Assembly (NCBI GenBank): GCA_958510875.1
Contig: OY294069.1
Location: 165,787,111-165,851,110 of the forward strand
Origin: Endomychus coccineus
Lineage: Eukaryota; Arthropoda; Insecta; Coleoptera; Endomychidae
Direction: 5' to 3'
Length of the DNA: 64,000 nt
Shown here: in pieces, positions 11,440 to 33,700 of the stretch
Layout: each line of letters starts with the position of its first letter
How positions within the stretch are numbered: the stretch's first letter is position 1
Position numbers and translations under genes: made by a program
The notes under the pieces: generated by a model
Seen by the model: the letters and a program-made list of their open reading frames with translations, nothing else
Told to the model about the DNA's origin: nothing
Database searches by the model: none

Positions 11440-14400
11440 ATGTTCACTTTGAGAAATAGCATCCAAAAATTAATGAAACTCAATGACTTACAATTGTTGC
11501 AAAATATAATTCTATTTGAAAAACATAGATGTTATTCTACTTTCCTAAATATTAACATACATCACACGATCCCGGGAATCAGCAAATATCAAAGTACCAA
11601 GGTCCCAGACAACAAACATGAAGACTCCAGTCAAAGTTTGTAATATTTGGCGATATTATACTTTAAATGACCTTTAATTAAAATCGCAATAATTTTATCA
11701 ATATTTTAGGTGAGCCTTTCAACTACAATGAAATCACAAAAGGTGATAGCACTTTAGAACACAAATTGAAGGTAATAATGATGGAAATGGAACTCTTACG
11801 GCAAGATGGTAAACCTGTACCTGAAACAAATGAAGTTAAAAAACACCATTGGAGTGAAATTCTTAATCTTCCTAGTAGATCTGGCAGAAAAAGATATTTT
11901 GAATTTTTATTCAAAGTTGCAAGAACAAAGGAAAATCGTGAAGTGAGTATTATATCCTCATATAGTATGTTTCTCTTGAACAATGTTCCATTTCCTCAGA
12001 AATTACAACATGTACTCCATCTTTTGTTAAAACACATTGAAAAAATGTACTGAGGTGATGCCACTTAAAAGTTAATAGCACTTCTCATTTCTGAAGAAAC
12101 CATATTCACCTGAAAAACACCTATATTAATATATAATTGACATTTATTTAATATCTGAAGGTAAAGAAAGAACAGAAGCGTGCCGAGATGTTAAGCTTAA
12201 AGAATGAACCAAAGAAGGACTTGTCATTTGAAGAATTTGTTTCAACATATGATTTGTCTCATAATAGCATATTCCTCAGAATATATGAATCTACCATGAA
12301 CCAAATGTATAATAACCGATTAGTGCAAGCAATGCAATTTGGACAAAAATTGGTAGTAGATTGCGGATATCACGAAAATATGACAACTAGAGAAAATGTA
12401 AATTGTGCTAAACAGCTTATGTTGCTATTCGCTGAAAATCGGGCTCATGATGGTGAGTCTTATCCATCATTTCATAAATCAATTATTCATATATGATATG
12501 ATTTCAGATCCCTATGATTTACATTTATGCAACTGCAATCCTGAGAAACTATTAATGCAATCATTACACCGACATATTGCTACACTATATGAAAAATGGT
12601 TTCCGTTAAATGTGAATGAAGCTAGTTATTTAGAACTGTTCCCTAAAGAAAAATTGATATATCTTACACCACACTGCCGAGAGGAAATGAAAGAATATGA
12701 CCATGACGCTGTTTACATAATCGGTGGGATTGTGGATAAGGTGAATATGCTTTTATAATTTACATTACCGCAATGAAATTAATTTCCTACTTGTCATTCA
12801 TCAAAATTGTTCCTAAACCACGGTTTATCTCCTAGAAATTCAGTCTATATGACAATATGAATAAAACCACTTATTATCACATTATTCTTACACCGGTCTA
12901 TTCAGATTTAATAATTTCGATAAAGGTTCGACAAAGATGGTGATATAATGGACGTGTTTTATTAACGAGCCTGTCGTCAGTAAGTTATCTACGATAACCA
13001 GACGATGTATTCGATTGATTCATTTCACTTGAAGCGTTTGTGGTAAGCATAAATAATTTCGTAGAATTACTGTTGACCCTGACCACTCCACGTCCAGGCA
13101 TTACACATGACCAGGCCCAACACTTTCTAATCAGTTTATAGTGATACTTGTACGTGCGATGCAATACGTATGGTCCGCTCCAACTCGCAAGACTCGTAGA
13201 TAGCGATTCGAGCTGTATATATTCACAAAATTCATTTTTCAGGGATATTGTTGTGAATTTGACCTTCGGAGAAGATTTGATTGCTCATTGACGTGTTTTG
13301 CACTGCTTCAGAGCCCATACCCAACCTAGAAACTAGTTTTAATTTGTTTAAAATGTTAGACATCTTCGGAAAATACGAAACCTCAAAAAATGAACAGCGA
13401 TTACAATCGTGGAAATAAGCTGCTCGGTGACTGTCCATACATTTGATTATCACGTTTTCTGCGTATTCTAGACAGCGCGGCGAAAAGAGACATTTACGAT
13501 CGATCAATTATTTTTGAACAAAAACTTTTTGTAAATAAATTTACATGTGTTACATATACTCCTGCTGATGATTTATTTTGCTATTGTCTCGCGAAAAGGT
13601 CTAATTTGTCGGTCGGAATGATTTTACTTGCCTAATAAAAAAAAATACGGGCAGTCACCTTCAATAAAAATATAACTTTTGTCTGCACGAGGACCGAGTA
13701 AATGAATAACGTCGAGTGTCCGACTCAGATATGCACACGTGTGTAAGCGTATAGACTGGCTGACGCCTGACCCGAGTAGTTGCGCACGCGGCAGTATACT
13801 TAGTACCAAATATATACAGCTACAGCGTGACTCATCTGAAATAGCTCAACGCGCCTAAAGAAGTTTTCACTTCAAAAATCGAATACTGATTGCCGAGCCC
13901 CCTAAATATCACTTCCCAGGCCCATAGAGGTATCAACCCCATGCGCAAGTGCAAGACGCTAAACCACCACTCACTAAAGAATACAACTGAACGTCTTTGA
14001 TTTAACTATCACTCCATTATTAGCGTAATAGCGGACATAAAAAAACATGAACATTTCATAGAAATATTTAAATAAATAAATCTTATTCAATCCTTACCTG
14101 TTATGTTTGTATTAATACACAACCCCATTGATACTGCATCTTTTCATTCTACACTGATATTTAGGGTTGTTTTAATTTTTATTATTGTATGCTCAGGTTA
14201 ACCAGGAACCTTTATCACTTGCAAAAGCTAAACAAGAAGGTATCAGAATGCAGAAATTCCCTTTGGATAGATATCTTCAATGGGGAGGTGGTTCCGGTAA
14301 AAGTCTCACATTAAATCAAGTGGCATCGATTCTTTTAGATGTCAAGCATACAGGAGACTGGAAACATGCGTTACGACACGTTCCAAAAAGAAAATTGGGA

Positions 14401-14646
14401 GAACATAATCCAATCCCAAGTTACCAACAAAGAAATAATAATAGATTGGGAGAACATAATCCAAACCAAAGTTACCAACAAAGAAATAATAATAGATTTG
14501 ATTCGTCTGGGAGAAAGAAGTGGACTCCAGTTTCAAACACGAATTTTGACAATTTAGCTTTCAATAGGGATAACAAAACCAACTCATCCAATGAATATAA
14601 ATTTAAAAGAAGAGTGTCAGTCAGTAGCCTACTCAAAGATGAATAA
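11440..14646 (+). CDS. TRMT10C: TRMT10C: mitochondrial RNase P protein 1, tRNA (purine-9) methyltransferase
   Basis: Exons 11440-11635, 11710-11942, 12161-12452, 12508-12740 and 14197-14646 join in frame into 467 codons. The first donor (gtttgt) is the weakest. The first 35 residues are basic and lack acidic residues except one Asp and one Glu, as in a mitochondrial targeting peptide. The second half is a SPOUT methyltransferase fold, with YLTPHCREEM, DAVYIIGGIVDK, a PLDRYLQW motif and LTLNQV..ILLDVKHTGDW, hallmarks of the TRM10 family. In animals TRMT10C methylates position 9 of mitochondrial tRNAs and, with an SDR5C1 dehydrogenase and the PRORP nuclease, forms the protein-only RNase P that cuts tRNA 5' ends. 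The human protein is about 400 residues; this one is longer because of an Asn/Gln-rich tail with a duplicated 17-residue unit. The 1.46-kb last intron contains no recognised gene. Confidence 0.9.
14395..14496 (+). repeat. 51-bp in-frame tandem duplication in the TRMT10C tail
   Basis: Bases 14395-14445 and 14446-14496 are two adjacent copies of a 51-bp unit coding LGEHNPxxSYQQRNNNR. They differ at only three bases (ATCCCA against AACCAA). The near identity points to a recent duplication, since the rest of the gene shows normal divergence from its family. Confidence 0.9.
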
Positions 14647-14679
14647 TTGTTATTATAATATTGTTAAGAAAAAAGTGAA

Positions 14680-14685
14680 ATTAAA
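14680..14685 (+). terminator. Poly(A) signal of TRMT10C
   Basis: ATTAAA 34 bp after the TRMT10C stop codon. It lies downstream of the DHX8 stop on the opposite strand, so the two 3' UTRs must overlap or abut. Confidence 0.45.
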
Positions 14686-14705
14686 CTCTTGATACTTAAA
14701 ATGTA

Positions 14706-14711
14706 TTTATT
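14706..14711 (-). terminator. Poly(A) signal of DHX8
   Basis: AATAAA on the minus strand, about 16 bp after the DHX8 stop (14727-14729). A very short 3' UTR would end close to the TRMT10C stop. Confidence 0.45.
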
Positions 14712-14726
14712 TACAAATTAAATGAA

Positions 14727-27205
<12,479 letters not shown>

Positions 27206-27235
27206 GGTTGATTTTATTAGAAAGAAAAAAATCAA

Positions 27236-27960
27236 TCCATAAAATGTGTCAAAAAATCAAAATCGAGATGTTTTAAACCTAACCTTTATTTCATTCAGAG
27301 TGCTTTGTATATGTATATTTTTATTTTTGTAAAATGTAAAGCGAGTGTCTACCACCACATCCGACGTGGATATTAATATTACTATCGCCACGTACGATGG
27401 CCATAGAGATGAAGGGTATCTCTATGGCGAAGGCAGGTGAGCGAATCAGCTGGCTATAGGTTCGTTCCAGCATGAATAATTTCCAGTAATATTACTATAA
27501 CGCAAGCGCAGTAATAGTTTATCGTTCCAACAGTATGAATTTACCGGTTCAGAACTGAAAATTACTAATAGTACACCGTTCCAACAACTTTGAGAGACAG
27601 TAAAATTACGGTTCAAACGATTCTTGCTATGAAGCAAGAACCAACAGTTCTGAAACTTGACACGCATGCTCAATAACGCAATACCTTATTATCAAATTAG
27701 ATAGAGTCCCTGATAGCTGACGCTACCTTAACCAAAGAAATTTATTTTGTATCAAGTTGCTATAATGAAATATGTTCATTTACTTTAAGAATGATATGAC
27801 GTCATACTTTGTATTGTTACAACCGATTCAATTCAACAATTTCCCTAAGTAAGTGTCGCGCTATCTTGGTTAAATCAGGTATATTTCATTCTTACAGTTG
27901 GTAACTCATTACAGTTGCCTATATGAATTGTAGATTTCTGAAATGAACTTGACAGTATGA
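27236..27960. promoter_or_regulatory. Region upstream of DHX8
   Basis: No gene is seen. An 11-bp inverted repeat with a 7-bp spacer (27400-27410 with 27418-27428) and a smaller one (ttcttgct/agcaagaa near 27620-27640) occur. The phrase cgttccaac recurs with variants at 27470-27600. The DHX8 5' UTR and promoter should be in here, but I see no clear core promoter element. Confidence 0.4.
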
Positions 27961-28016
27961 ATTATATATAAAATTCTCGGGAAATAGGTCACATTAACAC
28001 TTTGTTTTATATTTTT

Positions 28017-28058
28017 GTCTTTACGTGCGTTTCGGTCTCACGACCATCATCATAAGAC
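28017..28058 (-). ncRNA. Hammerhead motif, copy 2, core position C3 changed
   Basis: On the minus strand: GUCUU (28058-28054), AUGAUGA in place of CUGAUGA (28053-28047), stem II GGUC..GACC, GAAA, CGCACGUA, AAGAC (28021-28017). Stem I and stem II can still form. The essential C3 is A, so self-cleavage is predicted to be lost. Confidence 0.55.
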
Positions 28059-28746
28059 TCATTATGTCCAAAAAGGTTTTTTTTCTAACTAATTATTATA
28101 CTGGAATCTCTAAACAATATTTACAAAAAAGAATGTATGGCCATACGTATAGCACAAGAAATAAAAACTTAGAAAATTCCACCGCCCATGCTAAACACTG
28201 CTTTGATTATAACCATCAATTTGATTACAAAAATGTTAATATTTTAACGAAGGAAACCAATTATTATAAAAGATCTATTCTGGAGATGATTTACATAAAA
28301 CGTGACTCCAAATCTGTAAATAATAAGACTGATATTCAGACATTAAGTCAGATTTATACTAACTCTTGCAAATTCCCACATGCGTCAGTATAATGTTAAA
28401 AGTATATTTTAGGAAGAATGCTCAAAAGTAATATTCCAATATAGGTCTGCAACCTTTTTCAAGTACCTCATAAATCGTAACATCTGGTTCGAGAGTAGAT
28501 ACTTAACGTAATAGTGTTGATCTTCAGTCGTTGAGACACTATACCAACATGCGCTTGTATATTATGAGAATATTACTGAATAGTGAATTCTTGTTATATT
28601 TTATACTTGAAATATTGATGTGGTACAATTTCGATTATTCGTGGTTCTGTTCGTTTCGTCGTAGTGAGCATTTTTAATTGAAATTGGTGCGATATGGACG
28701 CTTTGTGCTAAATTAGTTTTAAAAAAAACCTTTTTGGACATAATAA

Positions 28747-28788
28747 GTCTTCTGATGATGGTCGTGAGACCGAAACGTACGTAAAGAC
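28747..28788 (+). ncRNA. Hammerhead ribozyme motif, type I, copy 3
   Basis: GUCUU (28747-28751), CUGAUGA (28752-28758), extra U, stem II GGUC-GUGA-GACC (28760-28771), GAAA (28772-28775), CGUACG (28776-28781), triplet GUA (28781-28783) and AAGAC (28784-28788), which pairs with GUCUU. It has the same layout as copy 1, with a four-base stem II loop. Predicted cleavage is after 28783. Confidence 0.65.
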
Positions 28789-28859
28789 AAAAATATAAAA
28801 CGAAATGTTACTGTGACCTATTTCCCGAGAATTTTATACTTAAAGTAAACCCGTTTATT

Positions 28860-30480
28860 ATAGATTCTCAAAAGCATGTAACTTTGGAGATGTAGATATT
28901 ATGAGACGGAAAATAATTCAAATGTTTCTAACAAGCAAATTGGAATATAATCTAAAATTTAAATGTATAACCCAACGATTCCATGGATAATATAACATAT
29001 AACTAACGATTCTATTCTTATAATATTGGATATTGGTTCCTGACTCAGTGAACTCAGTGTCATTTCTTTGTTTTGATGTTGATTGTTCTCAACCTCAACA
29101 CACTCGGTGTTCTCAACCTCAAAACAACTGTTACTGTACAAACAAAATCACTCTTGTTTCTTGTGAATGATGTCGAGTGGATCCGTTACATTTTGTACGA
29201 ATAAATATGAGCACCGAGTTGTTATTTATTTCAAAAATCTTTTTCCATCGCAGGAACTTACTCTCCATCACTAATAAGTGAGAAATAATCACCCTTATCC
29301 AATGAAAAACAATCAAAAGCACTAAGGAACTTTCAGACTTTCAGCTACCAAGTAGCCATCATCAGAGTACACTAAATTAAATAACCAAATGCACTTGTTT
29401 AAATACTATTTGGGGTTAATAATGCAAACAATGGGTTACCCTCAACAAGAGATAATTCTGAATTTAATAAATTTTTTTCGCTTATACCTAAATACGTTTG
29501 TCTGTACTGTGTTTTAAAAGTGATGAACTTTCTTGAGAAATAGTGTGACCTGTATGTTCTGCTAATGCTGATTTTCCACTATTCTTCTTCTTTATATGCG
29601 CAGAATATTATTTATAAGGATTTAAAATGTTCCTTCTTTTAAATCGCATAGCATTTTGAAATTTTGTTTAATTGGTAGATTTGTTGAAATCGGAAACTTT
29701 ATCAAAGATATTGAGTAAACGGTTTCTTAGCTTGGTCAAGCATCTATAAACGGGTTTGTTGCAAATTTAATAAATTATAGAAGTAATTGATTAATGAGGG
29801 ATTTCAATTTCGCTGTTATACTTTTTCTGGCTCAAAGGAAAGATTAATAATCTATTGAATGGATCTATGTTATAATTAATTGGTATACGTGAATCCGCTG
29901 GAATATGAGATTTTCTGTATGTCGAATTCCATCTTTCATAATATTGATAAAATAATAATATAAAAATAAAATATTCTTATTTTTGAAGAGTATATTAATA
30001 AAATTATTGGAGCAATTTTTTGTAATTAATTAATATTAATGTCCAGAAAAAGAAGCTGGTTATTGCTTTCTATTTAATTCTACAGTGAATTTAATTGAAT
30101 AAAATTTGATTATTCATCGTGTACAAAAAACCATGTAGATCATAACCTTTACTTATTATAATTGCGAAAATATCATCGACATATCTGTATTTTAAGGAGT
30201 TTTAAGTTCGCTTAGAAAAATATTGGGCAGGAAAGAGGAGAATAGATTGACCATTGCACTTCCGCTTGTTTGTTTATAGAAATTTTTGTTGAAAATTAAA
30301 TAATTTTGCTCATACATAAAGGTGTTAGGATCAAATATTCTGACCACTTTGTATCGGGTATATTGATATTTGAAATTCATTTTTCTAGAATGTTTATCGA
30401 CTTATGGAGTGTTCGCTGTTTTGTAAACTCTCCAAGTTTGGGCTTTATTGTTGGATTGTTACGAACTATATAGTCGTTAA
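28860..30480 (-). pseudogene. Penelope-like retroelement with reverse transcriptase and endonuclease remnants
   Basis: On the minus strand, 30380-30192 encodes NKNFYKQTSGSAMVNLFSSF, the Penelope-type motif (YKQxxGxPMGSPLSP in intact copies). It is followed by KYRYVDDIFAII (near 30200-30155), which holds the YVDD catalytic box, and by SHIPADSRIPINY (about 29930-29880). Near 29580-29540, SALAEHTGHT fits the GIY-YIG domain region. Stops and frameshifts break all of these. A hammerhead-like motif of a second type lies at 29365-29339. This is a different subfamily from 27967-28846. Confidence 0.7.
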
Positions 30481-30639
30481 TTTTCAGATTCAAGCTCAAG
30501 TTAAGCAGGTAGTGAAGACCCTAGATAATATTATTATACTTGCAAATTGCAAAGTTTCATAATAGTAAATAAGAACCTATTGTACCTACGCTAGGCATAC
30601 ACGAGTAGGCGGGAAGAGAACGATTTCTTATCGAGTCTC

Positions 30640-30646
30640 TATATAA
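30640..30646 (+). promoter_or_regulatory. TATA-like sequence upstream of CAD
   Basis: TATATAA lies 141 bp before the CAD start codon, in a locally GC-richer stretch (30590-30700). It may be a core promoter, but CAD genes are often TATA-less, so this is tentative. Confidence 0.25.
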
Positions 30647-30786
30647 CTGGTCGTCACATCATAAGCCGGTTCAGTAGTATATTGCCACTTTACAAGTGGT
30701 CGTTTACTCTGACATCTCTGAAGTCTAAATGATTATTGAAATTAAATAACTAATATCCGGTAGTACCTAACCTTACTCAGATAACA

Positions 30787-33700
30787 ATGAATTCTCTAAA
30801 CGTGCCTAGTTTTCTTTTACTGGAAGATGGAACTATTTTTCCCGGTGAATCGTTTGGTGCTAAAAAAATAGTAAGCGGCGAAGTGGGTAAGTTAACACGC
30901 GGTCCCAATATTTGAATCGATATAAGATACACAACACTCGTGAATGTATAACCTGCTTCAGCATTCATCACGCAGTGGGCGCAGTAATTCGAAACTTTAT
31001 GCTTGATTGGAATAAGTGTTAACATCGTATCCTCACAATGCTGTCGATTGTCGAAAGTAAAAACAAAAACAGTACTGTAAATTCTCAAGTTCAAGTGTTC
31101 CTAGTTTCAGCAGTGGCGTAGATAGCTTTTTGCTATGGGGGAGGGGAGATTTCACTCAGAATTTGTAGTATTTTAGTTGGTAGTATGTATTATTATTACA
31201 ATAAAAATTAACTCATGTGTGGATTAATCCCTAGATCTACGCCACTGAGTTTCAGTGAGGATTCCACATGAAAGTTACTTTACTTCAGAGAAAAAATTAC
31301 GCTTAACACCTTTAAGGTAATATTCATAATTTTAACCATAAAGTGCACAACAAAATTGAATGTAGTATCAAAATCTGTAGAAATACAAAATATCAAATCG
31401 TAATAATGCTGTATGCTGTATGGAATGATTATATAGATAATACATTATTATAATTCACCCGTAATCAATGCGGTTGTAAACTGTTGTAAAATTGAATTGT
31501 TGATCTACAATTCTATACATGAGTTGGACGAAAATAATTACATGAAAAGGTGAGCAGAGACCTTTTAAGTGTAAAATTTTAAACACAGTTTTAAATAACC
31601 AATCGAAAGTTTACGTGAAAATGAATTTAGCAAATGGATTTCGTAAAATATTGAGACCTTGCCTTGAAAAAATCCGACTGAAAGTTGTTTAACCATTTCT
31701 TACAGATATGCACTTTAATACGTAATTACATAAATTCAATGAGTATATTAAAAATAAAATGGTTATTACATAGAATATATAATGAATATCACATTGTTAA
31801 TAATAATAATAATAAACAATTTATTAGGATTTATACATATATGAATATACAGGATGTCCTCGAACTCCGTTGATTTTATCAAAATTTTCTAAGAGTAAGA
31901 AAAGTTTTCAAATTTGATAAGCTATCTACATAAAAAATATAGAGTGAATTACATTGACCACAAAAAAGTTCTGGACTCTTCCCGTTACATCCTCAAGTTT
32001 GAGCCATTTCTATGGTCTCTAAGGCTCTATGCTCCGCTCTCAAAAACGGCTATTATTGACAGTAACTCACCTGCCAAATATTGTAAAAGTCCTCCATCAC
32101 GTTCTCAAGTTATACCGAAAAAACAAAATTATTTTTGCAACCTTGAAGCCCTCTACCGGCTAAACAAGACACTTGAGGCAAAAGTAAAAAAGCTCATCAA
32201 ATTTTTTTCGAATCAAAGAATCTTCGGTTTTATTTTAGCCACGCAGTTCGAGGACATCCTGTATACAATGACATTTGCTTTAACAATAGAATATAGTCAA
32301 ATATAATACGAGATCTGAAACGTACCTTAGGTACTTACTTTTAGATAACATTTTGGTCTACGCAGGCTTAGTTGCGGAAAAGTCCTTCGGCAATTTTTTG
32401 AAGTTAGCATTCATGTCGATTTGACAAAACATATGAACGAACTGAATTTGAAATTGCAAGGAGAAAACCAGCTTCTCCCTGATTTATACACTAATATCAA
32501 ATCGTTCCGGCAGAAAATAATACTGTTTCAATCATAATTACGTAAAAAATGTTTCACACATTTTAAAACATGTGAAATATTCATCCGCACTTGAGTTTCC
32601 AGTCGATTTAGCAATCGAAGCTTTGAGTGCTTTGAAGATAAATTTTGATACTCATTTCTCAGACTTTGATGTCATTGCGAATGAAATAAAGATTTTTTAA
32701 AATCCTTTTGATACTGACATTGAAACCATAGCCCCGGAACTTCAAATGGAAACTATTGATTTACATTGCCGTGATATAATTAAGAACAAATATCAAAACC
32801 CATTTTTGTTTCTTAAGAATCTTCCACTTACTTCAATAAATATAAAAAAACGCAAAAAGTAATATAGTAAAATATTATTGAAGACTTATTACACATCAAA
32901 AGCGACCTGACATATGATACATAGTTAGAAAGAGAGAAAAAATCAGTTTTAACTAATCCATAGCCAACTATGATTCCCATTTGAAAAAATACATCTTTTG
33001 GCCATAACTAGATATTGCATCTTTTTCAAACTTCCTCCGCGCCACCGGATTATAGACACACTAACACATGTGCTTATTATTTTCGTCTTTCTTCTTTACG
33101 TACGTTTCGGTCTCACGACCATCATCAGAAGACGTACCAATGTCTAAAACGGGATTCCTTAAAACTAATTGTATCAGCACAAAGCGTCTTTATCGTACCG
33201 ATTGCAACTAAAAATGCCCATGTCGCCGAAACGAACAGAAACACGAATGATCGAAACTTTAAGTATATGTATATGTATCACTGCTTAGCAATTTTCTTAT
33301 AATATACGAACTCATATCAAACAAAGTCGTCTGTATACCAATAAAACCAAAAAATATAACGCTCAAGTACCTACTTTCGAACCAAATGTTAAAGATTTAT
33401 GAGGTAATAGAAAAAGTTTTGTCAGATCTTATCAGAAATATTGATATTTGAGCATTCTACCTGAAATATACTTTTAACATTATGAAGACATTTGTAGGAA
33501 TTTGCTGTAGTTGATTAAATTAGTATAAATCTGACTTGAGGACTGAATGTCTGTTCTATGATTTACAGACTTGGAGTCACGTTTTATGTGAATCATCTCC
33601 AGAATAGATAGATCTTTTATAATAATTAGTTCTCCTAGTTAAAATATTAACATTTCTGTAATCGAATTGATGGTAATAATCAAAGCAATGCTTAGCAAGG

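Larger units (their letters stand above)
27967..28846 (+). mobile_element. Penelope-like element remnant with GIY-YIG coding piece
   Basis: The ends are inverted copies of one terminal sequence (aattctcgggaaataggtcac on the left, gtgacctatttcccgagaatt on the right). The plus-strand open frame 28025-28393 includes [17 protein letters not shown], a worn GIY-YIG endonuclease motif, then HCFDYNHQFDYKNV and LEMIYIKRD, which fit the C-terminal endonuclease of Penelope-like retroelements. Reverse transcriptase is absent. Hammerhead motifs lie inside both terminal repeats. Confidence 0.75.

Noticed and set aside
13232..13507. 91-codon minus-strand frame in TRMT10C intron 4
   Set aside because: No motif, no splice context and no similarity to anything I know.
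13890..13970. tRNA-like A and B boxes on the minus strand (tggtttagcg, ggttgatacc)
   Set aside because: The B box departs from GGTTCRANYCC at the usual invariant C, no cloverleaf can be drawn with confidence and no second copy was seen, so neither a tRNA nor a SINE can be claimed.
31914..32306. 130-codon plus-strand frame in CAD intron 1
   Set aside because: It runs through a TIR element and out the other side, and has no transposase motif. It is probably fortuitous.
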